A DNA stretch of 41,139 bases, from positions 1 to 41,139 of the forward strand of contig SHXO01000016.1 in NCBI GenBank assembly GCA_009693245.1, written 5' to 3'. Numbering within the stretch: position 1 is the first letter of the stretch; each line of letters starts with the position of its first letter. The position numbers and the translations under genes are program-made. Shown one piece after another: positions 1 to 9,500 of the stretch. This stretch comes from Betaproteobacteria bacterium (GTDB taxonomy: Bacteria > Pseudomonadota > Gammaproteobacteria > Burkholderiales > SHXO01). Below the pieces are notes generated by a model. The model was not told where the DNA came from, made no database searches, and saw only the letters and a list, made by a program, of their open reading frames with translations.

Positions 1-60
1 ACCTTCTCGTTCGCTTTGGCCAAGGCGGAACTGGTGCCGGCGGTTGAGAGCGCCAGTTGA
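1..60 (+). CDS. C-terminal end of an unidentified gene (partial)
   Basis: Reading frame 1 is open from the window edge and ends at a TGA at 58-60, giving about 19 residues (…AKAELVPAVESAS). This is too short to identify. The other plus frames are either open further (frame 2) or close within 45 bases (frame 3), so even the frame is a guess. It would lie upstream of, and codirectional with, the globin gene. Confidence 0.25.
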   Translation, partial: TFSFALAKAELVPAVESAS

Positions 61-128
61 TGCGCTGGTCTCGATATCCCCGGTGGTGAAAGGATAATAT
101 TCGCCGCGAGAAAATTCCAAGGTGAACG

Positions 129-566
129 ATGATTCCAAAATTCATGGTGGTGGCGGTGCTGGCAGCCATGGTCATGCAGGTTGCCTGCGTGAGCAAAGCC
201 GATTTCAAGGACCGCCCTCTTTACCAGAGGCTCGGGGGCAAGGGAGCCATCGTGGCGATGACCGATGACTTCGCCCTCGGCGCGGCGGCGGACCCTCTTC
301 TTAGCCGGCATTTCTCCGGTGCTGACATCGACCGGATGAAAAAAATGCTGGTGAGCCAGATATGCGCGCTATCGGGAGGTCCCTGCGTCTATGGCGGGAA
401 GGACATGAAGGCCGCTCACGCGGGGCGCGATACCGGCGAGCCTGGCTTCAACGCCTTCGTGGATCTCTTGGCGAAAACCCTCGATAAGTTCAAGGTTCCG
501 GCCAGGGAGAAAAATGAATTGCTTGCTCTCCTCGCTCCGGTGAAAAAAGACATCGTCACGAAATAA
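129..566 (+). CDS. Exported group I truncated hemoglobin-like protein
   Basis: The 145-residue product has a hydrophobic N-terminus ending …MQVAC (residues 16-20), which suggests export. The lipobox is imperfect, so membrane anchoring is uncertain. From residue 31 it follows the truncated-globin pattern: LYQRLGGKGAI, then a PLLSRHF segment, GGPCVYGGKDMKAAHAG with H97 at the position of the heme-binding proximal histidine, then a final helix. Family members bind heme and handle O2 or NO; most are cytoplasmic. Where the family normally has a Phe-Tyr pair (the B10 tyrosine), this protein reads DDFA, so the usual distal tyrosine seems absent. An AAGGTG ribosome site lies four bases before the ATG. 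The 3' end overlaps the convergent hydrolase gene by 11 bases. Family assignment is fairly sure; ligand and role are not. Confidence 0.8.
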   Translation: MIPKFMVVAVLAAMVMQVACVSKADFKDRPLYQRLGGKGAIVAMTDDFALGAAADPLLSRHFSGADIDRMKKMLVSQICALSGGPCVYGGKDMKAAHAGRDTGEPGFNAFVDLLAKTLDKFKVPAREKNELLALLAPVKKDIVTK

Positions 567-1521
567 CGGAACGAAAGAACTCGGTGACCCGGCTAGGAAG
601 CCAGCGCAAATGGCCTGGGAAGGCGCCGGACACGAAGCCGGCGTGACCTCCTTCTTCCGGAAACTCGGCGGCAACGCTCGGCGATAGTTGTTCTGGGGCT
701 GGCAAGAATCTTCCCGGCAGGAATGGATCGTTGCGGGCGTTGATCAACAAGGTGGGCAGCTCGATGCGCCGCAGTTCCGGCAGGCTGCTGCACTGCGTCC
801 AATAATCTTGCGCGTCCTTGAAGCCGTGGAGTGGGCCGGTTACCACGTCATCGAAGGCGCGCAAGGTGCGCGCGGCTTGCAGGGTTTGCGCTGAGTACAG
901 GCCAGGAAAGCGGGCAAGTTTCTCCAATCCCTTGCGCTTGAGCGAGCGCAGGAACATCTTCGTGTAGAGACGATTGAACCCGTGCGCCAAGCCGTCGCCC
1001 GCCGCGGCAAGATTCAAGGGCGCGGATACCGACGCCGCGGCCTTCAGAATGTGCGCCGCCTCGCGCCCGCTTTGCGCTAGCCATTTGAGCAGCGCGTTGC
1101 CTCCAAGGGAAACTCCGGCGGCGAATAGAAGTACATTGGGCCGCTCCCGCGCGACTCGCTGGAGGATCCATCGGATTTCCGCGTGATCCCCCGAGTGATA
1201 AGCGCGCGGCAGCAAGTTGGGTTGGCCGCTACAACCGCGAAAGTGTGGCATGACACCACTCCATCCCATCTCCGATAACTCGCGCATGAAGGCGCGAGAG
1301 TAATGGCTTGACGAGCTGCCCTCCAAACCGTGGAATAGCACGATCAAGGGATGGGAGCCTTCGCCTTCGAGCCAATCGAGTTCGATGAAATCCCCATCGG
1401 GCGTGTCCCAGCGCTCGCGGCGGTAGCGCGGAAGCGGGCCTGATAGCGCCACCGAGGGATAGATAGTCTGCGCGTGGCCTCCAGGTAGCCAGGCCGGCGC
1501 GCGATAGGGCTCGCTGTGCAT
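556..1521 (-). CDS. YheT-family alpha/beta hydrolase
   Basis: The 321-residue protein belongs to the YheT/UPF0017 group of alpha/beta hydrolases, thought to act on ester-type substrates; the E. coli member has no well-defined substrate. The N-terminal PAWLPGGHAQTIYPS motif is characteristic of the family. The catalytic triad is visible: S138 in GVSLGG, D265 in NARNDPF and H293 in GGHAGF. HGLEGSSSSHY (64-74) forms the oxyanion region. The start is the ATG at 1521, two bases after the waaF stop; the frame stays open upstream, but that part is antisense-like and overlaps waaF. It is the last gene of the glnE-ilvE-zinc-ribbon-waaF run and is probably co-transcribed. Length is normal for the family. 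Confidence 0.88.
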   Translation of the reverse strand: MHSEPYRAPAWLPGGHAQTIYPSVALSGPLPRYRRERWDTPDGDFIELDWLEGEGSHPLIVLFHGLEGSSSSHYSRAFMRELSEMGWSGVMPHFRGCSGQPNLLPRAYHSGDHAEIRWILQRVARERPNVLLFAAGVSLGGNALLKWLAQSGREAAHILKAAASVSAPLNLAAAGDGLAHGFNRLYTKMFLRSLKRKGLEKLARFPGLYSAQTLQAARTLRAFDDVVTGPLHGFKDAQDYWTQCSSLPELRRIELPTLLINARNDPFLPGRFLPAPEQLSPSVAAEFPEEGGHAGFVSGAFPGHLRWLPSRVTEFFRSVIS

Positions 1522-1523
1522 GC

Positions 1524-2528
1524 TCAAGCGGTCATACGGGCGATATGAGGAATTAGAGATTGCGCCGTGAGCATCTTCATGCAGCGAAAATGCCCCAGCG
1601 GGCACTCGCGCTTGAAGCAGGGGCTGCACTCGATGTCTTCCTTGACCACCACGGCATGGGGCGACAAGGGCGGCGTGAAGGCGGGGCTGCTCGATCCATA
1701 TAGCGCGATGAGCGGCCGGTGCAACGCCGCCGCCACGTGCATCAATCCCGAATCGTTGGAGACCACCAGACGGGCCAGGGCGAGAAGATCGATGGCGTCG
1801 TCCAGCCCCGTTTGCCCGCAGAGATTGCGCGCGCCGCCCTCGCTCAAGCGTTCGATTCGCGCCCCTGTGTCCGAGTCTTTTCCCGAGCCCAGGGACCACA
1901 CTTGAAAGCCGCGCTGGCTCAACTCGCGTGCAAGCGAAGCGAAGTGCTCCGCGGGCCAGCGCTTGGCGGGTCCATACTCCGCGCCGGGACACAGGCATGC
2001 GATGGGCCGCTCGGTGTCGAGGTTGAGCCGGGACAGCACCTTGCGCTGGTTTTCCCCGGAAACACGCAAATGAAGCGGGGCCAGGGCTTTAGGTTCTCCG
2101 AACTCCTCCCCGGCCAACGCCACGAAGCGCTCCACCATCAGAGGTAGCGCTCTTTTGTCGAGCACTCTCGCGTCATTGAGCAAGCCATGGCGCATTTCCC
2201 CCACGAACCCGGTACGCCGCTCGATACGTGCCGCCCAGGGGACGATGGCGGACTTCAGGGAATTGGGCAGCACGATGGCTTGATCGTACAGGCCCGCGCG
2301 CAGGGAGCGCCCTATCTTCCAGCGCTTCACCAGCGCCAGTTCGCCATGCCCGAAGGGATTGGCCAGCGCGGCGTTCACCTGCGGCATGCGCTTCAGCAGT
2401 GGCAAGGTCCAAGGCGGGCCCAGCACATCGAGGGTGAGGCTGCCGTGCCGTTCGTGCAAGCGCTGGAACAAGGGCTGGGCCAGCACGGTATCGCCGACCC
2501 AGGAAGGCCCCACCACCAGGATTTTCAC
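1524..2528 (-). CDS. waaF: ADP-heptose:LPS heptosyltransferase II
   Basis: This is a glycosyltransferase family 9 enzyme that adds the second L-glycero-D-manno-heptose to the lipopolysaccharide inner core at the cytoplasmic face of the inner membrane. The 334-residue product shows the N-terminal KILVVGPSWVGD acceptor-side motif, the ADP-heptose-binding CPGAEYGPAKRWP, and C-terminal NDSGLMHVAAAL and GSSSPAFTPPL, all close to E. coli WaaF. The start used is a GTG at 2528, immediately before KILVVG, where the family begins; an open extension upstream overlaps the zinc-ribbon gene and shows no homology I recognise. The gene lies 8 bases after the zinc-ribbon gene and 2 bases before the hydrolase gene, consistent with one operon. 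Length is slightly shorter than the usual ~345. Confidence 0.93.
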   Translation of the reverse strand: MKILVVGPSWVGDTVLAQPLFQRLHERHGSLTLDVLGPPWTLPLLKRMPQVNAALANPFGHGELALVKRWKIGRSLRAGLYDQAIVLPNSLKSAIVPWAARIERRTGFVGEMRHGLLNDARVLDKRALPLMVERFVALAGEEFGEPKALAPLHLRVSGENQRKVLSRLNLDTERPIACLCPGAEYGPAKRWPAEHFASLARELSQRGFQVWSLGSGKDSDTGARIERLSEGGARNLCGQTGLDDAIDLLALARLVVSNDSGLMHVAAALHRPLIALYGSSSPAFTPPLSPHAVVVKEDIECSPCFKRECPLGHFRCMKMLTAQSLIPHIARMTA

Positions 2529-2536
2529 GGGGGGGC

Positions 2537-2740
2537 CTAATGCGACCCGTGCGCGCCGCCCGCCAAATTGTAACGCGTTCCGCAGTACGGACACAGCGCC
2601 TCGCCCGTTTTCTCGATGGGCAGGTACACCCGCGGATGGGCATTCCACAGAGTCATGTTGGGCATGGGGCAATGCAGGGGCAGGTCTTGCGCGCCGATCT
2701 CGATCTGCCGCTGGGTGTTGGCGGTCTTGCCGGTTTCCAT
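2537..2740 (-). CDS. Small zf-CHCC zinc-ribbon protein
   Basis: This 67-residue protein has the zf-CHCC pattern: C24, H35 and the pair C50/C53 in LCPYCGT. The fold is shared with the C-terminal zinc-binding part of the mitochondrial complex I subunit NDUFS6, but the bacterial role is not established. In betaproteobacteria a protein of this type commonly sits between ilvE and waaF, as here. The ATG at 2740 lies 10 bases after the ilvE stop. The frame is open further upstream, but those residues lie inside ilvE. Confidence 0.82.
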   Translation of the reverse strand: METGKTANTQRQIEIGAQDLPLHCPMPNMTLWNAHPRVYLPIEKTGEALCPYCGTRYNLAGGAHGSH

Positions 2741-2750
2741 GTTCTTGTCT

Positions 2751-3677
2751 CTATGCCGCCACGGGGGTGAGCCAGTGCGTGTACTTCGGCGCCCTGCCGT
2801 TGACGACGTCGAAGAAGAGGGATTGAATCTTCCGCGTGATGGGGCCGCGAGTTCCAGCACCGATGCTGCGATTATCCAATTCCCGAATCGGCGTGACCTC
2901 CGCCGCGGTGCCGGTGAAGAAGGCTTCGTCGGCGATGTAGATGTCGTCTCGCGTCAGGCGCTTCGATGCCACTTGATAGCCCAGATCGCTGGCGAGCGCG
3001 ATGACCGACGAGCGCGTGATGCCCGTCAATGCGGAGGCGATCTCGGGTTCGTAGATCATGCCGTCCTTCACCATGAAGAGGTTCTCGCCGGCGCCTTCGG
3101 CGACGAAGCCATCGGTGTCGAGCAACAAGGCTTCGTCGTAGCCGTCTTGCGTCGCCTCCAAATTAGCCACGATGGAATTGGCGTAGGTGGTGGCCACCTT
3201 GGCGCGCGGCATGGTGACGTTCACGTGGTGGCGCGCGAAGGACGATGTTTTGACGCGAATGCCTTTTTCGATGCCATCGGCGCCCAGATAGGCACCCCAG
3301 GGCCAGGCGGCAATGGCCACGTGCACGCTAGCGCCCAGGGGCGAGACCCCCATTTTCTCCGATCCGTAGAAGGCGATGGGGCGCAGGTAGCAAGACTCCA
3401 GTTTGTTCTCGCGCACCACGGCGCACTGCGCGCGCATCAAGGTATCCCGGTCGTAGGGAATTTTCATCTGGTAGATGTGCGCGGAGTTGAACAGGCGGTC
3501 CGTGTGCTCCTTCAGGCGGAAGATGGCCGTGCCCTGGGCGGTGTTGTAGGCTCGCACGCCCTCGAACACGGACAGGCCGTAATGCAGGGAGTGCGTGAGC
3601 ACGTGGGTGGTGGCGTTTCTCCAGGGTACGAGTTTTCCGTCGTACCAGATGACGCCATCGCGGTCGGCCATGGACAT
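2751..3677 (-). CDS. ilvE: Branched-chain amino acid aminotransferase
   Basis: This class IV PLP enzyme transfers the amino group between glutamate and the oxo-acids of leucine, isoleucine and valine, the last step of their synthesis. The 308-residue length matches E. coli IlvE (309). Visible signatures are HYGLSVFEG (32-40), the PLP lysine K160 in MPRAKVATTYANS, EGAGENLF and GTAAEVTPI near the C-terminus. The ATG at 3677 is preceded by AAGGA at eight bases; a second ATG two codons on (3671) is possible. Any longer reading would run into glnE, whose stop lies 31 bases upstream. Confidence 0.95.
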   Translation of the reverse strand: MSMADRDGVIWYDGKLVPWRNATTHVLTHSLHYGLSVFEGVRAYNTAQGTAIFRLKEHTDRLFNSAHIYQMKIPYDRDTLMRAQCAVVRENKLESCYLRPIAFYGSEKMGVSPLGASVHVAIAAWPWGAYLGADGIEKGIRVKTSSFARHHVNVTMPRAKVATTYANSIVANLEATQDGYDEALLLDTDGFVAEGAGENLFMVKDGMIYEPEIASALTGITRSSVIALASDLGYQVASKRLTRDDIYIADEAFFTGTAAEVTPIRELDNRSIGAGTRGPITRKIQSLFFDVVNGRAPKYTHWLTPVAA

Positions 3678-3708
3678 GAATGCGTTCCTTTTCGGAAAAA
3701 CTCCGATT

Positions 3709-6357
3709 CTAGTCGAACACCGCCCGCCAAAGTGCCAGCACGGGGGCGGTGAGCGGCTGAACCAATGACGGCTCGGCGCGTGCGTAGCGCTCATCCTGTA
3801 GGCGCATGCCGTGCTGCATGCGGCGAAACTCGCGGTAGCTGTGGTGAACGGCACTGGCAAGTTCACTGGGGATGAGCCCCAAACTGGCGGCGAGCTTGAG
3901 CAAGGCGAGGTTGCCGATGTTGCCGGTGAGTTCCGGGTGCGCATGCGCGAAGCCAAGCACCAGGTACTGAACGATGAATTCCACGTCGACGATACCTCCC
4001 CGGTCATGCTTGATGTCGAAAAGCCCGCTCTTGTTGGGATGGCCTTCATGCATGCGCTGGCGCATGGACGTGATCTCGCCCCTGAGCGTGGCCAGATCGC
4101 GTGGCGTGGTGAGGATATTCTGGCGCAGCGCCTCGAAGCGCGCGTCGATTAGCGCGTCGCCCGCCACGAAGCGGGCGCGCGTTATGGCCTGGTGCTCGAA
4201 TACCCAGGCTTTGCGCAACTGATACTCCTCGAAGGCGCCGGTGTGGCTCACGAGCATGCCGGCATCGCCATCCGGGCGCAGGCGCAAGTCGATGTCGTAC
4301 AGAATTCCCGCGGGCGTGAAGGTGGTGAGCCACGTATTCACGCGCTGCGCCAGCCGGGTGTAGCGTTCCAGGGCGTCCTCCGCGTCGTAGAGAAAAATCA
4401 GATCGAGATCGGAGGCGTAGCCCAGCTCCTTTCCGCCCCATTTACCGTAACCGATGACAGCGAAGCGAGGGGCGTGCTGTCCGTTGAGGTGGCTCCAGCA
4501 CAGCCGCAACACCTCCTGCACGATGACCGAGGCGAGATCGCTCAAGTGGTCGCTCAAACTCTCCAGGGTTAATTGGCCCGCCAGATCCTGGATGAGAAGG
4601 CGGAAGGTGTGGACCTGCTTGAAGTTGCGCAGCAAGTCCATCTGCCGGTCGATGCCGCCGCCGGATTGGTCCAGCGCGGCGCGCAGTTCCTTGCCCAGTG
4701 CCGTCCAGTCAGGGGGCTCGGGCTGCCGGTCCGATACCAACTCATCGAGCAAGACTGGATGGCTCGCCAAATAGCTCGCGGCCCAGGGACTCGCGCTCGC
4801 GAGATGCACCACGCGCTCGCGCGCACCAGCGTATTCCAGGAGGAGCGCGAGATAAGCTTCGCGGCGGCCGATGCTTTCCAAGATATTCAGCAAACGCTCG
4901 AATGTGATGTCCGGATTGGGCACCTTGCAGGCTGCTTCCACGATTCTTGGGCCCAGGGCATCCAAGCGCCCTTGCGTCGAAGCGGACATGCGGCGGAATA
5001 GGGCGCTTTCGCGCAATTGCTGGATGCGCCTGAAAACGCGCGCGCCATCGCCATAGCCCAGTTCTCGCAATTGCGTGTGAGCGTCCCGCGCCGAGAGCCG
5101 GCCTTCCCATAGGTTCGCCACCGGATGCTGGTCGGAGTGCCCGCCATTCGCGAAGATGCCTTCGAAATGGCGCGAGACGCATTCCCGGCGCACATCGAGC
5201 GCGCTTAGAAATCGCTCCGAATTCTCATATCCTATCGAGGCGGCGATATTGCGCAAGGCCGCGGGCTGGGCCGGAAGGGTCTGGGTTTGCTGGTCTTCCA
5301 CATACTGCAAGCGGTGTTCGAGGTTACGCAGAAACTCATAGGCCGCATGCAGTTCGTCCACCACACTGGCTGGGAGTAGTTGTCTTTCCTTGAGCAGGGT
5401 GAGCGCCGCGCGCGTGGAGCGCGTGCGCAAGGCCGTGTCTTGTCCGCCCCGAATCAGCTGGAATACTTGCGCGATGAATTCGATCTCGCGTATGCCCCCG
5501 GGGCCTAGTTTGATGTTGTCCGCGATGTCGCGGCGCTTGGCCTCCTCGCGGATCTGGTTGTGCAAGGTTCGCAGCGAGGCGATGGCGCTGTAGTCCAAGT
5601 GGCGCCGAAAGACAAAGGGCGCGACTGCGCGCTCCAGCACCCGTGCGTCGCTCCCAGTGAGCGCGCGCGCCTTCAGCCAAGCGTAGCGCTCCCACTCGCG
5701 TCCCTGGGTATGCAGATAGTTTTCAAGCATGGCGAAACTTGCCACCAGTGGCCCGCTTTCACCGTAGGGACGCAGCCGCATGTCCACGCGAAACACCAAA
5801 CCATCGGCCGTGGGTTCGCCCAAGGCGGCGATGAGTTTTCGTCCCAGCCGCGTGAAGAACTCGTGATTGCTGATGGATTTGGGCCCCTGAGTCACGCCTT
5901 CCTCGGGATAGAGAAAGATGAGATCGATGTCCGAGGACACATTGAGTTCTTCGCCTCCCAACTTGCCCATGCCCACCACGATGAGAAGTTGCGGCGAGCC
6001 GCTGTCCTCGCCCATGGGCGTGCCGTAGATGGCATTCAGGGAAGCGCTGAGCCCGTCCAGGGCGAAGCGGACGCACTCATCCGCGAGCTCGGACACAGTC
6101 CGAACCACTTCATCCAAGTTCGCCATTCCGGCGAGGTCGCGGGCCACGGTGTTCAGGATGACGTGCTGCCGGGTATGCCGTAGTTGCCGCCACAGAGCGG
6201 ATTCGTCCGCGATTCCTATCGAGCCCAATAGCTCGCGAATTTCGCCCGCCAGGATGGGGCTGGCGGCGAGGGCGGGATGCCAAGACGGTGGCGGTTGGGC
6301 CGCCACACGCGCCCAGTACGGGCTATGGGCGAGGACTTTTTCGGGGACGGAGTTCAC
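3709..6357 (-). CDS. glnE: Glutamine synthetase adenylyltransferase / adenylyl-removing enzyme
   Basis: GlnE adds AMP to, or removes it from, glutamine synthetase in response to PII state, setting nitrogen assimilation. The 882-residue chain carries two nucleotidyltransferase domains: the N-terminal adenylyl-removase with GMGKLGGEELNVSSDIDL at 129-146, and the C-terminal adenylyltransferase with GYGKWGGKELGYASDLDL around residue 635. Both have the paired metal-binding aspartates. E. coli GlnE has 946 residues; this one is somewhat shorter at the N-terminus. The start read here is a GTG at 6357 with no clear ribosome site, so the exact start is uncertain. It is the first gene of the minus-strand run and is divergent from yhdP. 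Confidence 0.95.
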   Translation of the reverse strand: MNSVPEKVLAHSPYWARVAAQPPPSWHPALAASPILAGEIRELLGSIGIADESALWRQLRHTRQHVILNTVARDLAGMANLDEVVRTVSELADECVRFALDGLSASLNAIYGTPMGEDSGSPQLLIVVGMGKLGGEELNVSSDIDLIFLYPEEGVTQGPKSISNHEFFTRLGRKLIAALGEPTADGLVFRVDMRLRPYGESGPLVASFAMLENYLHTQGREWERYAWLKARALTGSDARVLERAVAPFVFRRHLDYSAIASLRTLHNQIREEAKRRDIADNIKLGPGGIREIEFIAQVFQLIRGGQDTALRTRSTRAALTLLKERQLLPASVVDELHAAYEFLRNLEHRLQYVEDQQTQTLPAQPAALRNIAASIGYENSERFLSALDVRRECVSRHFEGIFANGGHSDQHPVANLWEGRLSARDAHTQLRELGYGDGARVFRRIQQLRESALFRRMSASTQGRLDALGPRIVEAACKVPNPDITFERLLNILESIGRREAYLALLLEYAGARERVVHLASASPWAASYLASHPVLLDELVSDRQPEPPDWTALGKELRAALDQSGGGIDRQMDLLRNFKQVHTFRLLIQDLAGQLTLESLSDHLSDLASVIVQEVLRLCWSHLNGQHAPRFAVIGYGKWGGKELGYASDLDLIFLYDAEDALERYTRLAQRVNTWLTTFTPAGILYDIDLRLRPDGDAGMLVSHTGAFEEYQLRKAWVFEHQAITRARFVAGDALIDARFEALRQNILTTPRDLATLRGEITSMRQRMHEGHPNKSGLFDIKHDRGGIVDVEFIVQYLVLGFAHAHPELTGNIGNLALLKLAASLGLIPSELASAVHHSYREFRRMQHGMRLQDERYARAEPSLVQPLTAPVLALWRAVFD

Positions 6358-6500
6358 CAGTTGTAATGTATCGGAACTAACGGATGACGAGGGTGCGGAA
6401 GGTTAGAATCCATTGGTTTCGGAATTTTGCCGCCAGTGCGCGCATTGGCTGAACGTTTCCCAACAGAAGGGCTCACAGTGCCGCATGCCTTCTCGGCCGA
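6358..6500. promoter_or_regulatory. Divergent intergenic region glnE / yhdP
   Basis: These 143 bases separate two divergently read genes and must hold both promoters if the flanking starts are right. On the plus strand TAGAAT at 6404-6409 resembles a -10 box but has no convincing -35 partner. Neither flanking gene (both GTG starts) has a strong ribosome site, so the real starts could shift these borders. No small gene was seen. Confidence 0.35.
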
Positions 6501-9500
6501 GTGAATTCCATCGATTTCCCAACAGTACCAACAAACCCCGCGTTCGTGATTAAGCTCGTTATCGAATTTACCGGCCGGTGGGCATGGCGTGTCGTGGCCT
6601 GGGGCCTCTCGCTATCGCTGCTGTGCTTGCTGCTTGCCACCATGGCGTTTCAGTTCTGGTTTCTACCGCGCGCGAACGACTACCGCCAGGATATCGCGAA
6701 CGCCTTGGCCAGGGCTACCGGCGCGTCCGTCAGCATCGGAGAGATCTCTGGTGCATGGTATGGCTGGCGTCCCGGCGCGACAATGCGCCAAGTCTTGGTG
6801 AAGGATGCGCAACAACGCGATGCCTTGGTATTGGCCGAAGTGCATGCCCAGGTGGCTTGGAAATCCATCATTCTCGGAGAGTTGCGTTTGCACTTGATCG
6901 AGGTGTCGGGCTTATCCCTAGATGTACGGCGCGACACCGGGGGCCGCATTTTCGTCGCGGGCATTGCCTTGTCCCCGTTACAGCCGGGGCAGGGGAACCT
7001 GGGAGATTGGCTGCTGCGCCAAAATTCCATCCGTCTGTCGAATTCCGCCCTGCGATGGACCGATGAGATGGCCGCCGGGCAGCCTCTGGAACTTACCCAA
7101 GTACAAATCGAGTTGGGCAACCGCTTCGGTGTCCATGGCGTACGGATTCGGGCCACGCCACCCGTGTCCTTGGGGGCTCCCTTCACCATCTACGCCGGCA
7201 TGCAAGGTGGTTTGCAAGGCGGCATGAGCGCTTGGAGCGGGGCTCTGGACATCGAATTTCCCTACGTCAACCTGGAGCAGGCCCACCAGCATTGGCCTTC
7301 GGGCACCGGCATCACCCAGGGAGCCGGGAGCGTCGATGCGCGGATGAAGATAGAAAACGGAATCCTGCGCGATGTGCAGGCGGATGTGGCGGTGGCCAAT
7401 GTGAAGGGAAAACTGGCGCCCGGTCTAAGTGACTTGCACTTGGTCCGCTTGAGCGGAGCCATCGGCTACACCAGCAGCGCGGGCGCTTACGAGGTGCGCG
7501 TGCGCGACTTGAATTTCACGACGCCGGACAACATCACTCAATCGGGATTGACCGGAGCGTTCTCGCGCAAGACGGACGATTCCGGAAACTTGGAGACCAA
7601 GGCGCAGTTCAACACGCTGAACCTGGCGCCCCTGGCGCCTGCCGCCGCCGCGATTCCGCTGCCCGAGGACATCAGGGCGAAGATCGCGGGACTCGTTCCG
7701 CGCGGCCGGCTGGCGCAGGGCAAGTTGCTCTTGATCGAGAACTCCGGGCGCCTCGTTCGCTACGACGTCTCGGCCCGCTACGAGGGTTTGACCGTGAATG
7801 CGTTGGACACCATTCCGGGATTCAGCGGTATGAGCGGGGAGTTTCGCGCCCATGACCGGGGCGGTAACTTGGCGGTAAGTAGCCGTAACGGATGGGTGCA
7901 TGCGCCCAAGATGCTGGTGAACGTGATTTCCGCCGGTCAACTGGATGCGCAACTCAATTGGATCACCGGCGAGGATGGCGCCATGGACATCAAGTTCCAG
8001 CAGGCGAGCTTGGCCAACGCCGATTTCGCCGGCACGCTGACGGGAACCTATCGTTACGCCAAAGGCACGTCTGGCCAGGCGGATGTGCAAGCGACTCTCT
8101 CGCGCGCGAATGCGAGCGCCGTATGGCGCTATGTGCCGCTAGCGGTTCCGGAATCTGTCCGGCATTGGTTACAACATGCTTTGGTAGCGGGGCAATCGCG
8201 GCAAGCGACCATCATCGTGCGCGGGCATATGGCGGACTTCCCCTTTAGTCACGGCCGCCCAGGACTCTTCGAAGTAAAGGCCAAGGCCGAGGGGGGTGTG
8301 GTGGACTACGTGGCGGGATGGCCAAGGGTGGAGGACATTAATTGCGATCTGCTGTTGCAGGCAAACCGCCTGGAGATCGGCAATGCAAACGGCAGGGTGT
8401 TCGATGTGCCGCTGCGTAACGTGAAGGTATCCGTGCCCGATCTGAGCCATCGCGATCCGGTTGCCACGATTCGCGGCGAGGCGAGCGGGCAAACCGCGTC
8501 GTTTCTGCGCTTCCTGGCCGAATCTCCCATGCTCAGGATCACGGGATGGTTCACCCGCGACACCGAAGTGAGTGGTAATGGAAAATTGGCGCTCGTCGTC
8601 GAGCTACCCCTGCGCCGGTTGCCAGAAACCAAAGTCTTGGGAACCTTTGACCTCATGGCGAACCGCTTGGCGCTGCCGGCCGGTTTGGGATACCTCGATC
8701 AATTGACCGGAAGCATGCGGATCACTCAGTCAGGCGCCAGCGTTCAAGGTGCGACGGCCAAGTATCTGGACGGCCCCTTGAGGATTGACGCCGCACCCCT
8801 CGCGTCCGGCGGTATTGAAGTGCGTGTGAGCGGCCGGGCGGGGGGCTACGCCCTGGGTAAGCTCCTGCGCCCCGGCTGGGAGCAGTACTTCAGCGGATTC
8901 GCGGACTGGAAGGGCCGCTTTGCCTTTGCCCCTGGGACTCATGAGCGCTTCATCGTCGAAACCAACCTACAAGGACTGTCTAGCCGTCTACCCCCCCCAT
9001 TGAACAAGACGGCGGAAGAAGCGCTCCCCGTAAGAATCGAGGAAGGATCGCACGATTCGGGCTTGGTTCAGGTGCAAGCGGAAGTGGGCGCTCGCGCGGC
9101 ATTGCGCTACTTGGCGCCCCCTGGCCATCTCCTGGACATCAAGAGCGGAGAATTGGTTTTTGGCGGCAAGCCCAATGCGCAGAACGATGAAGGGAAGCCA
9201 GGCCTCGCGGTGAGCGGGCGCATTCCCGCGCTGGATGCCGATGCCTGGCGTGATCTATGGAATATTGCCGTCCCTGGAGCGCCCATCGAATTTCGCCGCC
9301 CCGAGCGCGCGCCCGTCGCCTTCAACAAGTTGCAGATCGATCAATTGAGCGCGCTCTCCCGGAATTTCGGGAGCGTGACCGTTTCCGGCAAAAAAGCCAC
9401 GGACGGGGCCCAGATCGACGTGGAAGGCAAAGCCTTGAGTGGCGCGATCGGCTGGAAAGAGCAAGGGAGCGGGCAATTGAGTGTGAAGCTGGCTCGCCTG

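Noticed and set aside
2616-3752. Plus-strand 378-codon frame opposite ilvE
   Set aside because: It is antisense to the well-supported ilvE and has the low-complexity composition of a shadow.
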